DNA of 64,000 nt from Paenibacillus monticola. Lineage in GTDB: Bacteria > Bacillota > Bacilli > Paenibacillales > Paenibacillaceae. The position numbers and the translations under genes were made by a program. Every line of letters starts with the position of its first letter. Position 1 is the first letter of the stretch. The notes under the pieces are model-generated. The model worked only from the letters and a program-made list of their open reading frames with translations. It ran no database searches and had not been told where the DNA came from. Location: positions 62,001 through 126,000 of the forward strand of contig NZ_WJXB01000001.1 in assembly GCF_009664975.1 (NCBI RefSeq), given 5' to 3'. Positions 1 to 8,235 of this stretch are shown piece after piece.

Positions 1-1341
1 CAGTGGGATGCGATCGTAGAGTTTCAACAGACACAGATTGATATTCTGCGCTCCGTATGCCCGGAACATTTCATAACCCATAACTTTCATAGCTATCCAC
101 AGAAGCTGAATATGTATGCGGTTGGTGCCGAGCTGGATGTCGCTGCGTTTGATTATTATCCGAATACTTCTCCGACCAAACAGGCCACTGCGCCTTATAG
201 TGGAGCTCTATCTCTGGACTTGACCCGTGGGATCAAACGGCAGAACTTCTGGATTATGGAGCAGCTAAGCGGGACGCCGGGCTGTTGGATGCCGATGTGG
301 CGCACGCCGTATCCCGGCTTTATCCGTGCTTATGCTTGGCAGACCATTGCCAGAGGTGCTGATACCGTGGTACATTTTCGCTGGAGAAGCGCAGTAGCTG
401 GTGCCGAGCAATTCTGGCATGGTCTGATTGATCATAGCAATGTTCCGGGACGCCGCTTCGCAGAGTTCACTCAGTTCTGTAATGAGGTAAATGCGCTAGG
501 GGACAAGCTAAAGGGGACAACCTTGAAGAATGAGGTAGCTATTCTGAATTCCCATGAGCAGCTTGTGGCGCTCGACATCCAGCCACAGGTTGAGAATATG
601 GAATATTATGAGAATATGAAGCAAATTCACCGTGCGCTGACGAAGCTTGGGATCGGCTGTGATGTCATCGACTGGAGACAAGAGCTGGATGAATATAAAG
701 TCGTCATTGCGCCGAGCCTATATTTATTGGATGAGGAAGTTTCCAAGCAACTAGAAGCCTATGCCACAGCGGGCGGTACCTTGATAATCACGAACCGCAG
801 CGGCGTCAAAAATATGAATAATATAGCGGTCATGCAGCCGCTGCCAGGCTTGCTCAGCTACGCTGCAGGTGTTCGAGTAGACGAGTATGACCCGATTGGT
901 ACGGAAGCACATGTCATCGTAGACATTAACGGTAATTCCTACGAGTGTCTGCAGTGGTGTGATCTGCTTACGCCTACTACTGCAGAGCCGATCGCTTGGT
1001 ACGGGGATGATTTCTACGCCGGAATTCCGGCAGTTACGGTTAACACCTTCGGCCAGGGCCAAGTCTATTACCTCGGAACACAGGCGGAGGAGAGCTATTG
1101 GTCTGCTCTGTTGGGAGATCTGGCGAAGAAACATCAATTGTTCCAGTTCGCCGGGCTGCCGGATGGAATGCAGGCTTCGGTGCGAACCGGAGAGAGCGGA
1201 ACCTTCCTATTCCTGCTCAATCTGAACCGCCAAGCCCAGACAGTCACGCTGCCGCGTGAATATAAGAGTGTACTCTACGGGCAACCTCGTTCTGGAGAGC
1301 TTCAGCTTGAGCCTTATGGTATCGAGATTCTGGAGATGTAA
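1..1341 (+). CDS. Beta-galactosidase GH42, C-terminal part (5' end outside window)
   Basis: The frame is open from base 1, so the start lies upstream and 446 codons are visible. The product matches the C-terminal two thirds of a GH42 beta-galactosidase: the end of the TIM barrel, the trimerisation (Rossmann-like) domain and a small beta domain. The likely catalytic nucleophile is the Glu in the visible motif FWIMEQLSG; the acid/base Glu (NE motif) would be upstream of the window. The C-terminal half parallels the complete GH42 protein encoded at 2844-4883, for example in YKVVIAPSLYLL and the GQVYYLGT strand, so these are two paralogues flanking an AraC regulator. The expected role is cytoplasmic hydrolysis of galactosides taken up from plant material. 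Family assignment is secure; the exact substrate is not. Confidence 0.93.
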   Translation, partial: QWDAIVEFQQTQIDILRSVCPEHFITHNFHSYPQKLNMYAVGAELDVAAFDYYPNTSPTKQATAPYSGALSLDLTRGIKRQNFWIMEQLSGTPGCWMPMWRTPYPGFIRAYAWQTIARGADTVVHFRWRSAVAGAEQFWHGLIDHSNVPGRRFAEFTQFCNEVNALGDKLKGTTLKNEVAILNSHEQLVALDIQPQVENMEYYENMKQIHRALTKLGIGCDVIDWRQELDEYKVVIAPSLYLLDEEVSKQLEAYATAGGTLIITNRSGVKNMNNIAVMQPLPGLLSYAAGVRVDEYDPIGTEAHVIVDINGNSYECLQWCDLLTPTTAEPIAWYGDDFYAGIPAVTVNTFGQGQVYYLGTQAEESYWSALLGDLAKKHQLFQFAGLPDGMQASVRTGESGTFLFLLNLNRQAQTVTLPREYKSVLYGQPRSGELQLEPYGIEILEM

Positions 1342-1352
1342 AGGGGGAATGT

Positions 1353-1546
1353 GGATATAGTTACACTTCATACACTTAAAACCACTTATTTTGCTTTGGT
1401 TGACTCTTTAGGTGTATTCTCTGCAACTATATTCTTGAAATGAGGTAGTATAGCCAGAAGGAGCCATTTTTAGTTGCACCAAATACAACTAAAGCCAATC
1501 GTTGGTCCTAATGTCACCGAATAAGTGTATGAAATGCAGCTATCTC
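1353..1546. repeat. Intergenic inverted-repeat element, family B copy 1
   Basis: The ends at 1353-1377 and 1523-1546 are imperfect inverted copies of each other, containing CTTCATACACTT on one side and AAGTGTATGAAATGCAGCT on the other. Short related words (GCAACTAT, AGTTGCACC, ATACAACT) recur inside. A second element with the same TGTATGAAATnCA core lies at 53686-53805. No protein is encoded. It looks like a non-coding dispersed repeat or MITE-like element. Confidence 0.6.
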
Positions 1547-1619
1547 TTTTAAGCTAGCTCAATTCTATTAATGTTCTCGATCTTGAACTTGACTTTGAAC
1601 TTGACCTAGTTCATTCATA

Positions 1620-1647
1620 CCCCACACTGTGTTCTAAAAGTGTGGGG
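1620..1647. terminator. Hairpin, possible terminator between convergent genes
   Basis: A perfect 9-bp inverted repeat, CCCCACACT (1620-1628) and AGTGTGGGG (1639-1647), has a 10-base loop and is followed by CTTTAT. It lies between the end of the GH42 gene and the end of the minus-strand AraC gene. The U-tract is weak, so activity is uncertain. Confidence 0.5.
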
Positions 1648-1703
1648 CTTTATGGTTCGAACTACTCTCAAGGCATAGCAGAGAGGGAGGTTGGAGGAAC
1701 GAA

Positions 1704-1823
1704 GAGAAATTTTGGAACTGTAGGAGCGTTAGCGCCCGCCTTTGTCCCCGGATTTCATCCGCAAAAGGCGGTAAAATAAAAGAAATCTGGGGACAACAGC
1801 GGCCGGAAGTCCAAACATTTCTC
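1704..1823. repeat. Structured intergenic element with nested inverted repeats
   Basis: An outer arm pair (1704-1719 with 1808-1823, nearly complementary) encloses a 15-bp inner pair: TTGTCCCCGGATTTC at 1742-1756 and GAAATCTGGGGACAA at 1782-1796, with one mismatch. It contains no coding potential. The compact nesting suggests a dispersed Paenibacillus-type repeat or a structured RNA. It is the only copy I see in the window. Confidence 0.55.
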
Positions 1824-1890
1824 GCAGTAACGACAAACCCCGTATTCTCTCTTCCTTTGCCATAGGAGTTCACCCATAGGCACCAAACTT

Positions 1891-2733
1891 TTAGTGCAGC
1901 CTCCTAAATTGCTCCGGCGTAGTCCCCGACTGCTTCCGGAACGTGGCGACGAAATGGCTGACATCACGGAAGCCAACTAGTTGGGAGATTGATTTTACCG
2001 TTAGGTCTGGCTGACTAACGAGCAGTTCCTTACTTTTGCGGATGCGTAGACGGACAAAATAAGCATAGGGCGAGAAACCAAAAGTTTGCAGAAATAAGCT
2101 GTTGAGATAACGTCCCGAGACCCCAAGCTGTGTAGCCAGATCATACAGTCCGATGTCAGGATCACCATATTGGCTATCCATCCACTTCAGCAGCGGCTGC
2201 AGCTTGTCCACATTGCGGGAAATCGCTGTATTGTTATGGAGCTGTCCGTATTTGCTCAGGGTTAATAGGAAACGGTAAGCATCGGTGGAGGCCCCCAGAC
2301 TGAACATATCCTGGGCCGCATCATGGCGGTCCAGCATCTCATTCAGCATCAGCGAGAGAGGAGCCTCACTCTCCCAGCGGTAAAAGGAATTAGATTTCAT
2401 GCCGAGAGTTTCCAAGATTTGTCGGCTGGAGCTACCACCGAAAGTTAAATAATAGGTGCACCAATCGGCAGATACCGATTCATAACGGTGCGGGGTATGG
2501 GGAAGCAGAAGTACACCGCTGCCTTCTGCCAGCGTGAGGGTTTTGTTCTCGAAGTGAATAGTACCCTCCCCTTGGGCAGTTTGAATCCAATGATAAGTAT
2601 GGTAGCCATCTGGGCGGGTCACTTTTTCCTGTTCAGGGTTGTAACCCATGCTGTCTAAAGTGATGGGTAGATGCTGCCCACCCTCGTGGGCGAACACAAT
2701 TCTGCGGCGGGCGATTAACGACAAATGACTCAT
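1891..2733 (-). CDS. AraC family transcriptional regulator
   Basis: The 280-residue protein has an N-terminal cupin-like sugar-sensing domain (about residues 15-150, with the metal-site-like LPHTPHRYE) and a C-terminal double helix-turn-helix (about 185-280, with SGRYLNSLF and VGFRDVSHFVATFRK). It is transcribed divergently from the GH42 gene at 2844 across a 110-bp AT-rich gap, so it most likely activates that gene when a galactoside is bound. The start is uncertain. AGGAG abuts the ATG at 2733, so a TTG three codons later (2724), spaced 9 bases from AGGAG, fits better. Confidence 0.93.
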   Translation of the reverse strand: MSHLSLIARRRIVFAHEGGQHLPITLDSMGYNPEQEKVTRPDGYHTYHWIQTAQGEGTIHFENKTLTLAEGSGVLLLPHTPHRYESVSADWCTYYLTFGGSSSRQILETLGMKSNSFYRWESEAPLSLMLNEMLDRHDAAQDMFSLGASTDAYRFLLTLSKYGQLHNNTAISRNVDKLQPLLKWMDSQYGDPDIGLYDLATQLGVSGRYLNSLFLQTFGFSPYAYFVRLRIRKSKELLVSQPDLTVKSISQLVGFRDVSHFVATFRKQSGTTPEQFRRLH

Positions 2734-2843
2734 CTCCTGTTAGTTCCATATTATTATATGGTACGGCTGGAATATTATATTTAAAAGGAAAGGTTAACCG
2801 TTTACAATAAATATATAATTATACTATAAAGGATGTGCGCAGC

Positions 2844-4883
2844 GTGATCAACGATAAATTACCGAAGATTTGGTACGGTGGGGATTATAATCCCGAGCAA
2901 TGGGAAGCTCCAGAGTGGGCAGAGGACGAACGGATGTTTAAACTGGCAGGAATTGATGTGGCTACGATAAATGTTTTTTCCTGGGCGCTGATTCAACCCT
3001 CAGAAGACACTTATGATTTCTCTACCTTGGATGAATTAATAGATAGATTATATAAGAACGGGACTTATGTATGTTTGGCTACAGCTACTGGCGCTCATCC
3101 GGCCTGGATGGCGCACCGCTATCCTGAAGTAACCCGTGTAGATGTGCAGGGCAGAAAGCGTAAATTCGGCGGACGCCATAATTCTAATCCGAATAGCCCA
3201 GTCTTCCGCAAATTTGCCGCGAAGCTGGCAGGCAAGCTGGCTGAACGCTATAAGGATCATCCGGGTCTGGTAGCTTGGCACGTTTCCAATGAATTTAGCG
3301 GTTATGATTATTCTGAGCAGTCTGCAGCTGCATTCCGGGTTTGGCTGCAGGAACGTTATGGCACGCTGGATACGTTGAATAAAGCCTGGAATACTCGCTT
3401 CTGGGGCCATACCTTTTACGACTGGGAAGAAATCGTTGTGCCAAACGAGTTAAGCGAAGAATGGAATGGCAACCGCACCAACTTCCAGGGCATTTCACTG
3501 GACTATCGCCGATTTATGTCTAATAGCCTGTTAGAATGCTACAAGCTTGAATATAACGCGATCAAGGAGCACAGCACCAACATTCCGGTTACGACCAACC
3601 TGATGGGTTTCTATCCGGAGCTGGACTACTTCGAGTGGGCTAAACATTTGGACGTGATCTCCTGGGACAACTACCCTTCACTGGATACCCCCGTCAGCTT
3701 AACGGCAATGACACATGATCTGATGCGTGGACTGAAGAACGGCCAGCCGTTCATGCTGATGGAGCAAACACCCAGCCAGCAGAACTGGCAGCCCTACAAC
3801 AGCCTTAAGCGTCCGGGCGTTATGCGCTTATGGAGCTACCAGGCTGTGGCGCGTGGTGCGGACACCGTGTTATTCTTCCAGTTGCGTCGTTCCATCGGTG
3901 CGTGTGAGAAGTACCATGGTGCAGTTATCGAGCACGTGGGTCATGAGCATACCCGTGTCTTCCGTGAATGCGCAGAGTTGGGTAAAGAGCTGGAACAGCT
4001 TGGGAGTCAATTGCTGGATGCACGTGGACAGGCAGAAATCGGAATTATTTATGATTGGGAGAATCGTTGGGCGCTCGATCTATCAAGCGGACCTTCCGTT
4101 GCACTGGACTATGTAAATGAAGTGCATAAATATTATGACGCCCTATATCAGCAAAATATCGAAGCCGACATGATCAGTGTCGAAGAGAATTTGTCCAAAT
4201 ATAAGATCGTGATTGCACCTGTGCTGTACATGATCAAACCGGGTTTTGCCGCGAAGGTAGAAGCCTTTGTGCAAGCTGGCGGCACGTTCATTACGACCTA
4301 TTTCAGTGGTATCGTCAATGAAAATGATCTCGTAACCGTAGGCGGATACCCTGGAGAGCTGCGCAAAGTGCTGGGCATATGGTCAGAGGAAATCGATGCA
4401 CTGTTGCCGGGAATGAGCAATGAATTAGTGATGAACAAGGAATGGGGCGCGCTGAGCACATCTTATACTTGCGACCTGCTCTGTGACCTGATTCACCCGG
4501 AAGGTGCTGAAGTATTGGCTCAGTATGGTACGGACTTCTACAAAGGCATGCCTGCACTTACCGTGAACAGCTTTGGCGAAGGTAAAGCTTATTATGTAGC
4601 GACTAGTCCGGAAGCAAGATTCCTGCAAGGTTTTCTGGCGAATCTTTGCGCAGAGCAGGGGATTCAGCCTCTTGTATCTGCACCAGCAGGCATCGAGTCT
4701 GTGCAGCGTGTGAAGGATGGAATGTCCTATTTGTTCCTGCTGAACCATACCGAAGGCGAATTAAGCGCGGATATTGGGACTGCCGTACGTACGGATATTC
4801 TGGGCGGCGAGGAACTTAAGGGCACTGTCGTTGTGCCAAGCCGAGGCGTTCTGATATTGAAAGGCGCCCTGTTGAACGGTTAA
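2844..4883 (+). CDS. Beta-galactosidase, glycoside hydrolase family 42
   Basis: The 679-residue protein is typical for GH42 in length and shows the KIWYGGDYNPEQW opening of the TIM barrel. The acid/base Glu is about residue 150 in HVSNEFSG and the nucleophile Glu about residue 307 in LMEQTPSQQNW. A trimerisation domain (about 390-600) and a C-terminal beta domain follow. No signal peptide is present, so it acts in the cytoplasm on imported beta-galactosides. I chose GTG at 2844 because AAGGA lies 10 bases upstream; GTG at 2835 sits directly on that site. It is divergent from the AraC gene and close to a VOC gene downstream. Confidence 0.96.
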   Translation: MINDKLPKIWYGGDYNPEQWEAPEWAEDERMFKLAGIDVATINVFSWALIQPSEDTYDFSTLDELIDRLYKNGTYVCLATATGAHPAWMAHRYPEVTRVDVQGRKRKFGGRHNSNPNSPVFRKFAAKLAGKLAERYKDHPGLVAWHVSNEFSGYDYSEQSAAAFRVWLQERYGTLDTLNKAWNTRFWGHTFYDWEEIVVPNELSEEWNGNRTNFQGISLDYRRFMSNSLLECYKLEYNAIKEHSTNIPVTTNLMGFYPELDYFEWAKHLDVISWDNYPSLDTPVSLTAMTHDLMRGLKNGQPFMLMEQTPSQQNWQPYNSLKRPGVMRLWSYQAVARGADTVLFFQLRRSIGACEKYHGAVIEHVGHEHTRVFRECAELGKELEQLGSQLLDARGQAEIGIIYDWENRWALDLSSGPSVALDYVNEVHKYYDALYQQNIEADMISVEENLSKYKIVIAPVLYMIKPGFAAKVEAFVQAGGTFITTYFSGIVNENDLVTVGGYPGELRKVLGIWSEEIDALLPGMSNELVMNKEWGALSTSYTCDLLCDLIHPEGAEVLAQYGTDFYKGMPALTVNSFGEGKAYYVATSPEARFLQGFLANLCAEQGIQPLVSAPAGIESVQRVKDGMSYLFLLNHTEGELSADIGTAVRTDILGGEELKGTVVVPSRGVLILKGALLNG

Positions 4884-4930
4884 ACAAAGAGCTCCTAAGT
4901 ACCTATAAAAGGAGAAATCAATGATGGACA

Positions 4931-5284
4931 ATGACTCAACTGGTTACACAGATCGGTATCATCGTAAATGACATCGAGAAGGTTTCAGCAAGCTATGCCA
5001 AATTTTTTGGCATTGAGCAGCCGAAGTGGTTCTGGACGGACACTGTCGATCTTGCCCAGACCGAATTCAACCCTTCAACTTGGCGGGACTTCCTGGATAA
5101 GGAAGGTGAAGGTGTCCACCATATCGCTTTTTCAATTAAAGGGATGAAAGAGAAGATCGAACTGTTGCACACTAAGAATATGCCATTAATTCAAAAAGGT
5201 GAATTCACAGGCGGGCGGTATGCCTATATCGACACCTTTAGTGAATTGAAAGTACTGACCGAATTGCTGGAAAATGATAAATAA
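4931..5284 (+). CDS. VOC (glyoxalase/dioxygenase-fold) family protein
   Basis: The 117-residue protein has one VOC beta-alpha-beta-beta-beta repeat: an opening TQIGIIVNDIEKV strand-helix with a pattern His or Gln equivalent, and a later GVHHIAFSIKG strand with two His that could bind metal. Substrate is unknown. It lies 47 bp after the GH42 gene and may be cotranscribed. The start is odd: GGAG at 4911-4914 is ideally placed for the ATGs at 4921/4924, which are in another frame and end after about 17 codons. The VOC ATG at 4931 is 16 bases away. A leader peptide or a small indel is possible. Confidence 0.85.
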   Translation: MTQLVTQIGIIVNDIEKVSASYAKFFGIEQPKWFWTDTVDLAQTEFNPSTWRDFLDKEGEGVHHIAFSIKGMKEKIELLHTKNMPLIQKGEFTGGRYAYIDTFSELKVLTELLENDK

Positions 5285-5288
5285 TCAA

Positions 5289-5336
5289 GAAGAAACGGCT
5301 TCGCCGTCCTTTTATGGACGGCGAAGCCGTTTCTTC
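5289..5336. terminator. Strong perfect hairpin after the VOC gene
   Basis: A perfect 21-bp inverted repeat (5289-5309 with 5316-5336) encloses the loop TTTTAT. It follows the VOC stop codon by a few bases. There is no clean U-tract after it, but the stem is very stable. Confidence 0.7.
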
Positions 5337-5389
5337 GAGAAATATAAGGATAAATTATTGCGTGAAGCATAAAATTCTTGTATTTTACA

Positions 5390-5432
5390 AAAAACATCCC
5401 GAACTACTGCTAAAGTGGTTCGGGATGTTTTT
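5390..5432. terminator. Bidirectional rho-independent terminator
   Basis: The arms are 5390-5408 and 5414-5432 with one mismatch; the core is ACATCCCGAAC. An A-tract lies on the left and TTTTT on the right, so it can terminate in both directions. Nothing else recognisable lies between 5433 and the next gene, apart from a TAGGAG ribosome binding site at 5591-5596. Confidence 0.85.
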
Positions 5433-5607
5433 GTAGATTTTGCAGCGCAAAAAGACATGGATTACCGCAAAAATTTAGCGGATTTCCACATCCGGTATTC
5501 GGTGAAGCCATGAAAAGGCTATGTTAAGGTGAATAAGTAAAGTTAAAAGTTTAAAAAGGACAAGTTGTACATATCTATGAAATCTAACAGTAGGAGTGAT
5601 GGGGGCA

Positions 5608-6708
5608 ATGATGCTGCGATCAATTAATTGCTATTTATATGACAGCGAAGCCACCGCGTATCTTTTACAGGGTGTCATTCGTTTTGTTCAAGCAAGAAGT
5701 CTAATGAACGTAGTGCTGCAGAAGAGTTGGACCTATGGCTTTCATGTGAAGGTAACCTATCCGGCTGCAGACGGGGACAATGGACTTGAGTCTACGATCC
5801 GCCAATTAGCTTTTCGTTACAGCCGTCCTAGGGGACACAATGAATATGCGAAATTTGAAGCTGTCATTCGTAAAGTGGCGGAGCTAGAGGACTATGCAGG
5901 AGAATATCTTCCGCTGCGTAAGGATGGAGTGGTGACAATAGAGGAAGGTGAGGACTTGCAACATGGGAATCCCTTGGGCAGCCCTCATGTTAATTATGAG
6001 ATTGAACTGCAGAAAAGCCAGCTATTGGTTGACCTTTATGATATATGGGGCGAACTAACCGAAGAACAGCAAAACATTGAATTCGCCAAAATGTTTATGA
6101 TTACGGTTAATCGCTGTGAGGGCGGACTGAAATTCAGTTACTTATCGCTGCGTTCCAACTTTGAATATTTCAAAAATCAAATGGAATTAACCGGAAAATA
6201 TGCAGAGACTACACGCAGAAATTGGGAGACACTATTCGGCCGTACAGAGGAAGAGCAACAATTTATCACGCAAGGGGTGCAGTTATTCGCAGAGAGCAGC
6301 TATGAACGGGAGTATATTTTTACACGGATGCAGATTTTCATTGATTGCCTGCTCTCCGTGCTCTCTCAGGGGTATGACGATGGAGAATTGAGCTTGGACA
6401 AGCAGGGGCAAGGCAGTGACCTCTTTCAATACTATGATGCAGTCAATGATTTTCACTGGGACTTTTATTCGAATACTCAATTTCTCAGACATTATCAGCA
6501 AAAAGAATTTATAATCTATCAGTTTATAGTCTCTGTACTGTATTCCTTGATGTCGCTCCTGCGGGTGTCTGCCATTCGAAAACTGCGTATCATCGGGATT
6601 GTTGCCGAGAGTGTGGAGTGCGGCTTCTCTATGAGCTGGCGTGATACTTATCTGGAGATGAGCAAGGAGCTGGTCTCTGGGAGCGCCAAACAAAGGTTGG
6701 TACATTAA
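5608..6708 (+). CDS. Uncharacterised 366-residue protein
   Basis: I do not recognise this protein securely. It is soluble, mostly helical, and has no signal peptide or obvious TM segment. The segment HVKVTYPA followed by a conserved-looking FRYSRPRGHNEY, and the late FHWDFYSNTQFLRHYQQKEF, vaguely recall thiopeptide-type/lantibiotic dehydratase accessory proteins, but no such cluster is nearby and I put little weight on that. ATGs or GTG occur at 5596, 5599, 5608 and 5611. I chose 5608, which is 11 bases from TAGGAG, but an earlier start cannot be excluded. It stands alone between two terminators (5390-5432 and 6736-6771). Confidence 0.75.
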   Translation: MMLRSINCYLYDSEATAYLLQGVIRFVQARSLMNVVLQKSWTYGFHVKVTYPAADGDNGLESTIRQLAFRYSRPRGHNEYAKFEAVIRKVAELEDYAGEYLPLRKDGVVTIEEGEDLQHGNPLGSPHVNYEIELQKSQLLVDLYDIWGELTEEQQNIEFAKMFMITVNRCEGGLKFSYLSLRSNFEYFKNQMELTGKYAETTRRNWETLFGRTEEEQQFITQGVQLFAESSYEREYIFTRMQIFIDCLLSVLSQGYDDGELSLDKQGQGSDLFQYYDAVNDFHWDFYSNTQFLRHYQQKEFIIYQFIVSVLYSLMSLLRVSAIRKLRIIGIVAESVECGFSMSWRDTYLEMSKELVSGSAKQRLVH

Positions 6709-6735
6709 GCCGATCCATTGATAATAACGGGGTAA

Positions 6736-6771
6736 AAGAAAGAGGACTACCAAGTGGTAGCCCTCTTTCTT
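6736..6771. terminator. Bidirectional terminator between convergent genes
   Basis: The arms 6736-6751 and 6756-6771 pair except at one base, around AGAGGACTACC, with a 4-base loop and A/T-rich flanks. It separates the plus-strand gene ending at 6708 from the minus-strand lipoprotein gene. Confidence 0.85.
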
Positions 6772-6791
6772 GAACTAACGCCTGCTCGCCG

Positions 6792-7451
6792 TTAATTGGT
6801 ACTAGTCGTGCTGTCGTTTCCTCTCGCCATGCCACCGCCAGGATTTCCATTATTTAAGGTAATGCTCGCAGCTTCGGTGCTATCTGTCTTCAACGTATAG
6901 CGGATAATATCGTCAGCCTTTAGGTCTGCTAAGCTTAGTGTGCTTTCTTTCTGTGAGCCGTTGTCGAAGGTAACAGAGGAAATAGTGGTGTCAGCGCCGA
7001 TTGTAATGTCTGTGGTTTCTGCAGAGAAGTTCTGCTGCATTCTGCCACCTTGCATACCACCGCCCCTCATTCCACGATCTTGTCCACCACTACCTTCTTG
7101 CATTCCGCCTTCAGGAGCGGTTCCTTGTTCTCCACCAGCACTGCCTTGTGGAGCCGCACTCTGATCTCCCTGTGGAACCCCTGTACCGTTTCCACCTCCA
7201 TTTTGCCCAGGTGCCATAGTCATATCCGCCGCATAAATCGTGATCGTGCTTCCACTGATGCTCTTGATTTTGCCAATGTTCATAGCTTTGTTAGGGTTGC
7301 CGTTCTCATTGGCTCCTGCTGAAGGAACTGGCTGTGCTGCGGAAGCATCCGTTTGTACTTTGGTGTTTGTGTTTGTATTTGTGCCGCAGCCCGCCAACAA
7401 TATAGAAGCCAGAAGGCCCCCGGAAATCATAAACGGTATACATTTTTTCAT
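6792..7451 (-). CDS. Gly/Gln-rich lipoprotein
   Basis: The 219-residue protein starts MKKCIPFM and has a lipobox LLAGC near residue 22, so it should be lipid-anchored outside the membrane. After a short Asn/Thr linker comes a small beta domain (IGKIKSISGSTITIYAADM), a low-complexity Gly/Gln/Met-rich stretch (about residues 80-140, with GGGMQGGRMQQ) and a second beta-rich region (ITIGADTTISSVTFDNG). The pattern resembles DUF5666-like secreted proteins of Firmicutes; function is unknown. ATG at 7451 is preceded by GGGAGGAAT and is preferred over an in-frame upstream ATG at 7499 with no ribosome site. Confidence 0.8.
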   Translation of the reverse strand: MKKCIPFMISGGLLASILLAGCGTNTNTNTKVQTDASAAQPVPSAGANENGNPNKAMNIGKIKSISGSTITIYAADMTMAPGQNGGGNGTGVPQGDQSAAPQGSAGGEQGTAPEGGMQEGSGGQDRGMRGGGMQGGRMQQNFSAETTDITIGADTTISSVTFDNGSQKESTLSLADLKADDIIRYTLKTDSTEAASITLNNGNPGGGMARGNDSTTSTN

Positions 7452-7603
7452 TTGACTATTCCTCCCAAGATATGGTTTTGAGAACAATATATCAATCAAT
7501 TCTGAAAGTACGATGAAAATTAGCTGGAGGTTGCAGAAAGAAATAGTTCCCCTTTCTGTTGTATAATGGCATTAGTAGTAATCTTCAAGGAAAGAGGCAA
7601 CAC

Positions 7604-8161
7604 ATGAAAACCTTACTAGTAACAGGCTACCGTGCACATGAGCTCGGTATTTTTGATAATAAGCACTTGGGTATTCCCTATATCAAAAAAGCACTGGCGA
7701 ACAGGCTGGTTCCGCTTGTGGAGGACGGAGTAGAGTGGATCATTACGCCTGGCCAATATGGCGTGGATCTTTGGGCCTGCGAGGTGGTGCTTGAGCTGAA
7801 GCAGAAGTACCCTGAGCTGAAGTTGGGAATCATTACAGCTCACGCAGCACCGGAGGAGAAGTGGAAGGAAGAGAAGCAGAACGAATACCGGCGAATTGTT
7901 GCTGGCGCAGACTATTACGGAGCGGTCAGCAATGCACCGTATGACGGCAGCTGGCAGTTCCGGGCCAGAGATGATTTACTGTTCCGCAAAAGCGACGGGA
8001 TTTTACTCTTTTATGATGAGGATGCTGCGGAAGGAAGCCCGAAATTCTTTAAGGCGAGAGCGTTGAAGCTGCATACGGAGAGTGACTACGGCCTCTTTCT
8101 AATTCATTCGGATGAGATCCAGAATATTGCCGATGAAGAAAATCAACGAGGGTATGACTGA
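7604..8161 (+). CDS. YpsA/DUF1273-like SLOG family protein
   Basis: The 185-residue protein opens with MKTLLVTGYRAHELGIF and continues with ITPGQYGVDLWACEV, the hallmarks of the DUF1273 branch of the SLOG (SMF/DprA-LOG) Rossmann-like superfamily that binds nucleotide-derived ligands. In Bacillus YpsA and in Listeria/Staphylococcus homologues this family affects cell division; a role here is inference. ATG at 7604 follows AAGGAAAGAGG. A TATAAT box sits at 7562-7567 without a convincing -35. A terminator follows the gene. Confidence 0.9.
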   Translation: MKTLLVTGYRAHELGIFDNKHLGIPYIKKALANRLVPLVEDGVEWIITPGQYGVDLWACEVVLELKQKYPELKLGIITAHAAPEEKWKEEKQNEYRRIVAGADYYGAVSNAPYDGSWQFRARDDLLFRKSDGILLFYDEDAAEGSPKFFKARALKLHTESDYGLFLIHSDEIQNIADEENQRGYD

Positions 8162-8163
8162 AG

Positions 8164-8211
8164 AAATAAGCCCGGAACGAGTGTGAGAAGCTCACCGTTT
8201 CGGGCTTATTT
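8164..8211. terminator. Bidirectional terminator
   Basis: AAATAAGCCCGGAAC (8164-8178) pairs with GTTTCGGGCTTATTT (8197-8211), with one mismatch. It serves the convergent YpsA-like and amidase genes. Confidence 0.88.
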
Positions 8212-8235
8212 AGGTTATAAAGGCTACTACACCTT

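Noticed and set aside
5608..6708. Calling this gene a lantibiotic dehydratase or thiopeptide enzyme
   Set aside because: No catalytic motif, no precursor peptide and no other biosynthesis genes are present; only vague similarity.
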